Shown piece after piece: positions 51,271 to 58,743 of a DNA stretch of 64,000 nt. Positions within the stretch are counted from its first letter, which is position 1. The number at the start of each line of letters is the position of its first letter. Location: positions 1,197,001 through 1,261,000 of the forward strand of contig NZ_CP067992.1 of assembly GCF_016658865.1 (NCBI RefSeq), written 5' to 3'. Position numbers and translations under genes: made by a program. A model generated the notes under the pieces. The model saw only the letters and a program-made list of their open reading frames with translations. It was not told the DNA's origin and did no database searches. This DNA comes from Streptococcus mitis (GTDB taxonomy: Bacteria > Bacillota > Bacilli > Lactobacillales > Streptococcaceae).

Positions 51271-53742
51271 TTATTTTGCTTCTGTAAATACTTCTTTAAG
51301 ATAAGCGTCAAAAACTTCTTCATCTGAAATCGTGTCAGAGATGAAGCTGCCGTTGCTTGTGCGTTCTGACTGGTTCAAGTCTTGTAACCGACTTTCATAG
51401 ATTGTTCCTTTATTGGATTGAACAAGCAGAGTTTGGTCGTTTTCTTCCACTTCTGTACTAAAGAGATCACCAACGAAACCTTGCTCTGCAACTGCTCCTG
51501 CTAAGAAGACACGGTGTGGTTTGTTTTTCAACTCACGCAAGACTTGTAGTCCTCGTTTGGCACGGCTGGTTGCTGGAATTTCCTCAATGGAAACACGTTT
51601 CAAGCTTCCACGCTGAGTCAAGAGGTAGAAGGATGAGGTGTTACAGATAAAGGCGGATTGGAGGACATCATCTGCTTTCAGGTTCATAGCTTTGACACCT
51701 GCAGCCTTGGCACCAACAACCGGAACCTCTTCAATATTGAAACGAAGGGCATAACCATTTTGGCTAATCAAAAGAACATCATCTAGTTTAATCGGAGCCA
51801 CTGCTACAATCTGGTCTGTCTCGTCTTTAAGCTTAGCATACTTGACTGATTTAGATTTATAGGTTCGCCATGGAGAGAACTCTTTTCGTTCTACCCGTTT
51901 AATTTGACCGACCCGAGTAGCTGCAAAATAGGTTGTCGCATCATCGAACTGATCTACTACTTCAACATAAAGGATTTCTTCGTTAGTTTCAAAGTTTGTG
52001 ATGGTTTGGCTCAGATGCTCTCCGATATCCTTCCAGCGAATATCTGCCAATTCATGAATTGGTCGATAAATGACATTTCCAAGAGTCGTGAACATCAAAA
52101 GATGTTGGGTTGTCTTAGCAGATTGAACAAAGATGAGACGGTCATCATCACGTTTGCCAATTTCCTCCAGAGTGGAAGCCGCAAAAGAACGTGGACTGGT
52201 ACGCTTGATGTAACCTGCCTTGGTCACGCTGACGTAGGTATCTTCCTCGGCGATAAGACTAGCTGTATCAATTTCGATTACTTTCGCAGTGTCTTCTAAA
52301 GTGCTCAAACGTGGTGTCGCAAATTTCTTCTTGACCTCACGAAGTTCTTTCTTCATAAGATTGTACATAGTCCGTTCATCACCGATGATAGCCGCAAGCA
52401 TGGCAATCTTTTCACGAAGTTCTGCTTCTTCTTCCTGCAAGACAACCACGTCTGTATTGGTCAAACGGTAAAGTTGCAAGGTAACAATGGCCTCAGCCTG
52501 CTCTTCTGTAAAGTCATAGCTGACCTTGAGATTTTCCTTGGCGTCAGCCTTATTTTCGGAAGCACGGATAAGAGCAATGACTTCGTCCAAAATCGAAATC
52601 ACGCGAATCAAACCTTCCACGATATGGAGACGTTTCTCAGCCTTTTCCTTGTCAAAGCGTGAACGGGCCAGAATCACTTCACGACGGTGGGCGATGTAGC
52701 TAGACAGGATTGGTACAATTCCAACCTGACGAGGTGTGAAATTGTCAATCGCCACCATGTTAAAGTTGTAATTGATTTGTAGGTCGGTATATTTGAAAAG
52801 ATAGTTGAGAACAAGCTCCGTATTCGCGTCTTTCTTTAGTTCGATAGCAATGCGAAGACCGTCACGGTCAGACTCATCACGAACCTCAGCAATCCCAGCT
52901 ACCTTGTTATTAACACGAACATCATCGATTTTCTTAACCAGATTAGCCTTGTTGATTTCATAAGGAATCTCAGTGACAACGATTTGTTCCTTACCACCTT
53001 TTAGCTTTTCAATCTCAGTCTTGGAACGAACAACCACGCGCCCTTTTCCGGTTTCATAGGCCTTTTTAATTTCATCACGACCCTGGATAATCCCTCCAGT
53101 CGGGAAGTCTGGTCCAGGCAAGAATTCCATGAGCTTGTCCACCTTGGCTGTTGGGTGATCAATCATGTAAACCGTCGCATCAATGACCTCAGCTAAATTA
53201 TGCGGTGGAATATCTGTGGCATATCCAGCCGAAATCCCAGTCGAACCATTGACTAAAAGGTTTGGAAAGGCTGCTGGCAAAACAGTTGGTTCTTTCTCGG
53301 TATCGTCAAAGTTCCATGCAAAGGGAACTGTCTTTTTCTCGATATCTTGAAGAAGGTAGCCTGCAATTTCAGACAAACGTGCCTCAGTATAACGCATAGC
53401 CGCAGGCGGATCTCCATCCATAGAGCCGTTGTTACCGTGCATTTCGACCAAAATCTCACGATTCTTCCAATCCTGTGACATACGAACCATGGCATCATAG
53501 ATGGAGCTGTCACCATGCGGGTGGAAATTCCCCATGATGTTCCCGACAGACTTAGCAGACTTACGGTAGCTCTTGTCAAAGGTATTGCCATCCTTATTCA
53601 TCGAATAAAGGATACGACGCTGAACCGGCTTCAAACCATCACGAATGTCTGGCAAAGCCCGGTCTTGAATAATATACTTGGAGTAGCGACCAAAGCGCTC
53701 TCCCATGATGTCCTCAAGGGACATGTTTTGAATGTTAGACAT
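51271..53742 (-). CDS. parC: DNA topoisomerase IV subunit A
   Basis: An 823-residue ParC, the breakage-reunion subunit of the decatenating topoisomerase. The catalytic Tyr lies in the PPAAMRYTEARLSEIA region (Tyr118). The quinolone-determining residues are wild type: Ser79 and Asp83 (GDSSIYDAM) and Lys137; residue 91 is Asp. The C-terminal beta-pinwheel begins near residue 490 with repeats such as GYIKRTSPRSF. No clear Shine-Dalgarno precedes the ATG at 53742. Unusually far from parE because of an accessory island. Confidence 0.97.
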   Translation of the reverse strand: MSNIQNMSLEDIMGERFGRYSKYIIQDRALPDIRDGLKPVQRRILYSMNKDGNTFDKSYRKSAKSVGNIMGNFHPHGDSSIYDAMVRMSQDWKNREILVEMHGNNGSMDGDPPAAMRYTEARLSEIAGYLLQDIEKKTVPFAWNFDDTEKEPTVLPAAFPNLLVNGSTGISAGYATDIPPHNLAEVIDATVYMIDHPTAKVDKLMEFLPGPDFPTGGIIQGRDEIKKAYETGKGRVVVRSKTEIEKLKGGKEQIVVTEIPYEINKANLVKKIDDVRVNNKVAGIAEVRDESDRDGLRIAIELKKDANTELVLNYLFKYTDLQINYNFNMVAIDNFTPRQVGIVPILSSYIAHRREVILARSRFDKEKAEKRLHIVEGLIRVISILDEVIALIRASENKADAKENLKVSYDFTEEQAEAIVTLQLYRLTNTDVVVLQEEEAELREKIAMLAAIIGDERTMYNLMKKELREVKKKFATPRLSTLEDTAKVIEIDTASLIAEEDTYVSVTKAGYIKRTSPRSFAASTLEEIGKRDDDRLIFVQSAKTTQHLLMFTTLGNVIYRPIHELADIRWKDIGEHLSQTITNFETNEEILYVEVVDQFDDATTYFAATRVGQIKRVERKEFSPWRTYKSKSVKYAKLKDETDQIVAVAPIKLDDVLLISQNGYALRFNIEEVPVVGAKAAGVKAMNLKADDVLQSAFICNTSSFYLLTQRGSLKRVSIEEIPATSRAKRGLQVLRELKNKPHRVFLAGAVAEQGFVGDLFSTEVEENDQTLLVQSNKGTIYESRLQDLNQSERTSNGSFISDTISDEEVFDAYLKEVFTEAK

Positions 53743-54006
53743 ATAGGATACAGAGCCCGTAAAATATCAAGTGAAAATAGAAAATTCTTGAAGTAAGCAA
53801 GCTCACAAGATAATTTATCTTTTTCACCTAGCATTTAGGGCGTGTTCAACTCCTTTCAAAGAATGTAGAGTAGGTTTTTATACAGTAAAAGATATTTTAC
53901 GGGAATTAGTCCCGTGTTCAGTTACTGTAAGGAACCAAACAATCCTTTCTGTAGTTTAAAGTTTTGAAAATTTTTATCAGGTTAAAACATTTTAGTTTAC
54001 TTAAAT

Positions 54007-54507
54007 TTAGCTAGTAGGTACTTGTTCAACTTTTCTTTGTACAAAAAATAAATATATGGAAGGAAGAAATGAAATAACAACGGTCCCAATAAGCAAAGCA
54101 TTAAATACATTTTGATGTCCATGAAAGACTTCATTCCAATACATAGTATTAAGAAGATGGAAGACTAAACCAATTAAGTAGCAAAAGCTAATAACTATCA
54201 TCTTCCACCTTAATAGAGAATAGATAGAAGACAATCGAAGAGCATGGTAAATTACTGCTGTAATGAGCATTGGAAAACAAAAAGAGATTAGAAAGAAATA
54301 GAATCTTAAAACATCATCAAAAAGCTCTGTGCGATCTATTGAAATAAGCCAAATATTACACAAGGTTATAACAATCGGGAAAAATAATCCATACACCCTT
54401 TTATTTAACTTATTTCTTTTAAGAGCTAGAAATATAGAAGACACCAATACTAAAATTTGGACTCCTGGGAATCCCATGAAAAATAAAGCAAATACATAAT
54501 CTAGCAT
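54007..54507 (-). CDS. Hypothetical membrane protein, island gene 1
   Basis: 166 residues with five predicted membrane segments (about 5-28, 37-55, 65-88, 102-121, 134-156) and a short charged tail (VQRKVEQVPTS). No recognised family. The start ATG is one base past the stop of the upstream nucleotidyltransferase gene, so they are coupled. In size and topology it resembles the other membrane gene of this operon at 55347, though without obvious sequence similarity. Confidence 0.65.
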   Translation of the reverse strand: MLDYVFALFFMGFPGVQILVLVSSIFLALKRNKLNKRVYGLFFPIVITLCNIWLISIDRTELFDDVLRFYFFLISFCFPMLITAVIYHALRLSSIYSLLRWKMIVISFCYLIGLVFHLLNTMYWNEVFHGHQNVFNALLIGTVVISFLPSIYLFFVQRKVEQVPTS

Positions 54508-54508
54508 A

Positions 54509-55357
54509 CTAGCTCAACCTTTCCTCAGCATACTCAATCATCTTCTCAGCTACTTCCTTATAATAGTCAAAGCCCATCTTTTGAGCAAGGATTTGAGCTT
54601 CTCTGTGGAAAAGGTCCATCGTAGCAAACAATGAATGAGTAAGTTTCTCTACACTTGAAAAATCCAGCAGATTTGAGAATTCCTTCTCTTTCTCAGCAGA
54701 CATATAGTTAAAGAGACACTTGTAGTTCTTGCCAACATCGACCGTTCCCTTATCTGCTGCCACTTGCCAAGCTAAGACCTTCAAGAGTTCTTGTTGACAA
54801 ATTCCGTAGAGATGGTCCGTGGCATAAATGACTTGCTTGCGACAGATACCCTTGACCACGTAGGCTGACACCCACCAAAATTCATTGCAGGCTTTTTTAA
54901 AATCCGTCTCACTAGCTGGATGTATCCAGAAACGCTGAGGACTGGGAGAATAGGATTCAAACAAGCCCTTATCATCTACTAAAACTGTGAAGCAAGCCTC
55001 GCTATCCACCCACTCGTTGATGTCTTCTTTAGGACAGAGGGTTAGATCAATGCGATTCCCATCTTCAAAAAGCATGAGATAAAGACGGCGATGTCCCAGA
55101 GTAACCTCTTGCTCAATGATACGTTTGCCAAACCGGTCCAACCAAGAAAGGTCTCTCGTCAGATTATCTAAATAGTCCACGACATAAACAACATCATAAT
55201 CTTGAAATTCATCTTTTGGTGCTTTTGTATCAGTCCGTGAACCAGACATGGCGACAGCCTCAACTTTTAGAGTTTGGGCAGTCTGTGAAATCAACCTCAG
55301 CATTTGCCCTTCACTTCTATATTGTCTGCACATATCTTTTATAGAGTTATTTTTCAT
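54509..55357 (-). CDS. ANT(6)-like nucleotidyltransferase
   Basis: A 282-residue protein with the aminoglycoside 6-adenylyltransferase (AadE-like) fold: GSR (39-41) and the metal-binding DYDVVYVV (D53, D55), RRLYLMLFEDGNRIDLTLCP, and the C-terminal helical domain. AadE enzymes adenylate streptomycin. Chromosomal homologues in streptococci are divergent and may have another substrate; resistance should not be assumed. It overlaps the upstream membrane gene by 11 bases and is followed after one base by another, forming a three-gene operon. Confidence 0.8.
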   Translation of the reverse strand: MKNNSIKDMCRQYRSEGQMLRLISQTAQTLKVEAVAMSGSRTDTKAPKDEFQDYDVVYVVDYLDNLTRDLSWLDRFGKRIIEQEVTLGHRRLYLMLFEDGNRIDLTLCPKEDINEWVDSEACFTVLVDDKGLFESYSPSPQRFWIHPASETDFKKACNEFWWVSAYVVKGICRKQVIYATDHLYGICQQELLKVLAWQVAADKGTVDVGKNYKCLFNYMSAEKEKEFSNLLDFSSVEKLTHSLFATMDLFHREAQILAQKMGFDYYKEVAEKMIEYAEERLS

Positions 55358-55925
55358 TGCCGTCTTGCTCCTCTTGTTTTTGGATGCCTCGTACTCTTTT
55401 CATCTCAAGTTCTCCTACTATCAATTGGATAGTCGAACTAATTCCTAAAACGATTAAAATAAAATAAAGTAAAGTAATATCGTTTTTATGGTATGTTTTA
55501 AAGATTCTCCATAATACAAAAGTATTTACTAATGAAAAGAGGAAAAGTAAACTGGCATTGAAGCGAAGTATTATAGCGAACTTACTCTTAAAATACCTAT
55601 AATGTTTTCCAATCCTATAAAGGGTATATAGTGAGAAAACAATCATCAAAGGGGTGAAAGCAAGTGCATAAAATATGATAAACCCTATTCCTGAGTATGG
55701 TTTACTTTCCATGGGTAGATCTAATAGACAGATACCAATAGTGAGGATGTTCAATATAAATAAGGATACTGTGCGAGCACACTCTTTTCTACCTTTACTG
55801 GTCATTAAGTCATATATAATTCCAAAAATAGCCAAGAGAACGAGGAAAAAAGGTATCATTAATAACGTAATCAATCCTGCACCTCCAATAGTTTTAGCGA
55901 TTGTTTCCCTAAAAAAGATAATCAT
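55347..55925 (-). CDS. Hypothetical membrane protein, island gene 3
   Basis: 192 residues from the ATG at 55925, with five membrane segments (about 12-36, 46-64, 78-100, 118-140, 148-168) and a charged C-terminus (KRVRGIQKQEEQDGNEK). AAAGG lies just before this ATG. An in-frame ATG at 55997 would place 24 residues inside the Fic pseudogene and is rejected. Not recognised. First gene of the island operon with the nucleotidyltransferase. Confidence 0.6.
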   Translation of the reverse strand: MIIFFRETIAKTIGGAGLITLLMIPFFLVLLAIFGIIYDLMTSKGRKECARTVSLFILNILTIGICLLDLPMESKPYSGIGFIIFYALAFTPLMIVFSLYTLYRIGKHYRYFKSKFAIILRFNASLLFLFSLVNTFVLWRIFKTYHKNDITLLYFILIVLGISSTIQLIVGELEMKRVRGIQKQEEQDGNEK

Positions 55926-55941
55926 CACCTTTACTTGAACT

Positions 55942-56553
55942 TTATAACTCCCCTGTCTGGTAAAGGCTGTACCCTTCGTAATAATATGAAGCATCACACC
56001 CTTAAAGAAACGGGCCTGAGTGAGGTCATCCGTCAGATTATCGAGGAGGAGATACTTGAGTTCTCCAGTCTACACTCCACTATGCTTCATGGCATTCAGG
56101 TATTCATCCTTATCAATGGCGTTCCAATCTACCACTTTCTCAGCTTCTGACGAAGCATACAATCTAGCCAAATCCGCATGGCACGTCCATTCCCCTCACG
56201 GAAAGGATGGCAATATTCATATCCGCGTACTTATCAATCACTTGATCAAAATTGTCATGAAGAAGTTTGTCAGTATACTGTAAGGATTGCTCTAAAAAAA
56301 TACGGGGAGCAAATTGAAAGTTATCCTTTGCACTATTGACATCACGGACCTTTCCAGCGAAATCATAGATGACCGAAAAGAGATAATGGTGAATAGCGGA
56401 CAGCCCTGAAAAAGTGCCAACTTCCATCTTGAACAAAGCTCCTGTCTGAAAAAGCAGGGCGGCTTGTTTTTTTGTCAGTTTTTCTTCTGCATCTGCCAAC
56501 TGGGCTGAGTTTGTAATGCCTAGTTTATTTTCCCATACCATGTTTGTTCCCAT
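55942..56553 (-). pseudogene. Fic family protein gene, inactivated by three frameshifts and a stop
   Basis: The first 113 codons encode a Fic N-terminus (KLGITNSAQLADAEEK; GTFSGLSAIHHYLF; DFAGKVRDVNSAKDNFQFAP). One base is then missing inside the active site: HPFREGNGRAMRIWLDCML is read only in the next frame. Two further one-base losses are needed to reach VVDWNAIDKDEYLNAMKHSG and finally DASYYYEGYSLYQTGEL with TAA at 55942. A TAG also interrupts the third segment. Joined, the product would be about 203 residues, normal for Fic AMPylators. The active His is out of frame, so the product cannot work. Confidence 0.85.
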
Positions 56554-56633
56554 TTCTATTCTTTTAGAACTTCAAAACTTCGCCTTATGTTACAAAAGCT
56601 CGTCTATCTTTGAGGGACTTCTTCAGAAGAAAG

Positions 56634-57290
56634 CTACTTTTCCTCAGCTACTGCTTCTTGCTTGCTTTTCTTTGGTGTTAATTTTTTATAGCGACTACGG
56701 ATAGCGTTGAGATGGTCACGGAGATCGGCATACTGCTTTTTATCTGGATAAGAATAGGCGTTGATTGCAGTAAAATCCACAAGGAAGTCATAGATTTCTT
56801 GTAGTTTCGCACGAACTTCCTTATTTTGACTAGGTGCCTTTCCTTTTTGCTCAGCCAAGCGCTCCTTATAAGCTTTTTCAAACTGAGTCTGCTCCTTTGT
56901 CAAGGTTTCTACATGAGTTGTCAAATGCAGGGTTGAAAGGGCAGTTTGGTAGTCAGTATCTTTTAGTTCCTTGAGCAAATGGTTAATAGCTTCTGTCTCT
57001 TTTTCGTAGCTCATATTCGTTAGCCCAGCATAATTTTTGAAAAGTTTGCTGAGTTTGTCGTAAGCTTCCTTGCTACTTGCCTCTTTCACACGAGAGAAGG
57101 CCTTGACCAGACCAGTCAAGATAGAAAGCGCATCATCACGCTCACGATCAGACATTTCCAGACTAGCCACCGTTTGACTGGCCTTGGAACGGTGCAAAGC
57201 AGCTTGCAAAGTCTCAAGAAGTTTCTCCATATCCCTAAGCTTCGTTGCGTAAACCTGCTTAGACTTATTGGCTTTTGTAAAAGCCCTCAA
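56634..57290 (-). CDS. DUF6261 family protein, start codon apparently lost
   Basis: 218 residues from a TTG at 57290, but the protein-like frame continues upstream to 57371 without any ATG, GTG or TTG (reading KIYGISSLDTKALENNEFFQ). The frame upstream closes with TGA. AGGAG lies near the expected start, where GATAAAAAAATT stands in place of an initiation codon. The body is helical and charged with a coiled-coil tendency (KLRDMEKLLETLQAALHR, EKETEAINHLLKELKD). The family assignment is from recall; function unknown. It may use ATT at 57371, initiate internally, or be dead. Confidence 0.55.
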   Translation of the reverse strand: MRAFTKANKSKQVYATKLRDMEKLLETLQAALHRSKASQTVASLEMSDRERDDALSILTGLVKAFSRVKEASSKEAYDKLSKLFKNYAGLTNMSYEKETEAINHLLKELKDTDYQTALSTLHLTTHVETLTKEQTQFEKAYKERLAEQKGKAPSQNKEVRAKLQEIYDFLVDFTAINAYSYPDKKQYADLRDHLNAIRSRYKKLTPKKSKQEAVAEEK

Positions 57291-57500
57291 CTCGTCCCTG
57301 CTCTCAGATAGAAGTTGGAAGAATTCGTTGTTTTCTAAAGCTTTTGTATCTAAACTGCTAATTCCATAAATTTTTTTATCTGGATAATCTCCTAATTTTT
57401 TTATTTTAATGTACTTTTTACTTCATCCGATTCTCGGAAAAAGTTTTTTGCTCCTGCAAGAGCTCCTCCAAAAACAAAAGTTCGTCTTTTACTCAAAATA

Positions 57501-57566
57501 CACTCGTCCGATTTTCGGACAAATAGAATTTACCAAGAAAAGCCTTGTCCGAAGATCGAACGAGTG
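57501..57566. repeat. 22-bp inverted repeat with 22-base spacer
   Basis: The arm at 57501-57522 (CACTCGTCCGATTTTCGG plus four bases) pairs with 57545-57566 at 20 of 22 positions. The left arm contains the smaller palindrome TCCGA-TTT-TCGGA, and a third, similar palindrome (TCCGATTCTCGGA) lies at 57427-57439. It follows the hsdS stop, so it may act as the terminator of the restriction-modification operon or as a protein-binding site; the sequence alone does not decide. Confidence 0.7.
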
Positions 57567-57582
57567 AAGTATTAACAATTCT

Positions 57583-58743
57583 TTATAGATTTTCTAAAAA
57601 ATTACTAATAGTAAGAGCAATCTCTTGCTCGTGTCGAGCAATCTCTTGCTCGTAGCGTTGAATTGATTTTTTTACCATAACTTTCGAAAAGGCCTCTATA
57701 TATTTGTAATCTGGAATATCATCATCCTCTAAATAGGGTAATTTGATGACAATGTCATAAACATCAGATGCGTAAAAATTTTGAGAATAATCAAATTGCC
57801 CTCGAATAGCTTTTTCAATAATTGGGGCAATAAAAAGCAAAACCTCTTTTGATAATGAATTATCCGATCTTGCTAATACTGCAACATGATCATCAGCTCC
57901 ATAATTAAAATCCCGATAAAACACTTTTCCAAACATATCAATAGTTAAGCTGTTGGCAGGGAAAACTTTAATATCCGGATTTGAAATGTAACCTGATATT
58001 CCTTGCTTACCAACACCAGCTGTGACAAAGGGAAGACTACCTGGAATTCTTTGTGCTTCAATTAATCTCTTACCTCGATCAATAATGTCAAAAATTTTTG
58101 AAACAGAAATCTCTTTCCAATTTTTGAGAGGAAACTGATTAATCAGATTAATTTCTTCTCTACTCAATTCATAATCCGTAATATTTAATAGCTTTGCAAT
58201 TCCAGTTTTTTTATTTCGGATTTTATTTATTCGACTTTTTCCTTGCTTATTAATTACATCTAAATAATTTGGTGTAGTGTTTTTAACATAATTCGCCATA
58301 TACTCCCAATCTGGTTCTAAATCAGTATCAGACTTAACAGGAAGTTTAATAGTAACAGACTTAAGAATCTTACTATCGTATGAATTAGTTCCCCATCCGA
58401 AGGTTGAAAAAGCTTTCTTAATAGATGTTAATAGATAGGGATGAACACTCTTCAGATTAACTTCTTTATTTATCAAGGATAATATCTTTACCTTATCACC
58501 AGTAAAATATGGATCTTTTTGGTAAAAAAAGGTTGCTGTGTCCATTCCTAGACTTATTGTATTCGCATCATTAAGATATTTTTTAGGATAGCTGATATAA
58601 CCTTGTACTCCATTATTTTTCTCACTTCTCGTCACATATGGGTATTTCCCGTTAAAACTTGAGATAGTATTTGCATTAATTTTTGCTTTCGTTTCACTAA
58701 ATTCAAAAATTTGTGACATATGGAAATCTTTATATATCGTCAT
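57583..58743 (-). CDS. hsdS: Restriction-modification specificity subunit S (two target-recognition domains)
   Basis: A 386-residue S subunit with an internal duplication. YPYVTRSEKNNGVQGYISYP in the first half matches LPFVTAGVGKQGISGYISNP in the second, and NTISLGMDTATFFYQ matches NSLTIDMFGKVFYRD. Each half is a target-recognition domain followed by a conserved helix; a bipartite recognition site is expected. The C-terminal helix contains two EQEIA heptads encoded by a 21-base tandem repeat. GGAGG precedes the ATG, which lies 14 bases inside the methyltransferase gene. Confidence 0.9.
   Translation of the reverse strand: MTIYKDFHMSQIFEFSETKAKINANTISSFNGKYPYVTRSEKNNGVQGYISYPKKYLNDANTISLGMDTATFFYQKDPYFTGDKVKILSLINKEVNLKSVHPYLLTSIKKAFSTFGWGTNSYDSKILKSVTIKLPVKSDTDLEPDWEYMANYVKNTTPNYLDVINKQGKSRINKIRNKKTGIAKLLNITDYELSREEINLINQFPLKNWKEISVSKIFDIIDRGKRLIEAQRIPGSLPFVTAGVGKQGISGYISNPDIKVFPANSLTIDMFGKVFYRDFNYGADDHVAVLARSDNSLSKEVLLFIAPIIEKAIRGQFDYSQNFYASDVYDIVIKLPYLEDDDIPDYKYIEAFSKVMVKKSIQRYEQEIARHEQEIALTISNFLENL

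Noticed and set aside
53743..54006. A gene in the 264-base gap upstream of parC
   Set aside because: No open frame with a start and ribosome binding site; only A/T-rich sequence and a weak inverted repeat around TTACGGGAATTAGTCCCGT are seen.
54509..55357. Calling the nucleotidyltransferase a streptomycin resistance gene
   Set aside because: The active-site motifs fit, but divergent chromosomal homologues are common and nothing in the context indicates a resistance cassette.
55926..55997. N-terminal extension of the island membrane protein to an ATG at 55997
   Set aside because: The extra 24 codons coincide with the Fic pseudogene's tail, whose frame-shifted reading gives the conserved DASYYYEGY ending; AAAGG lies before the ATG at 55925.
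57513..57566. CRISPR-like array from the repeated TCCGA...TCGGA units
   Set aside because: Only three imperfect copies at irregular spacing, no constant repeat-spacer pattern and no cas genes.
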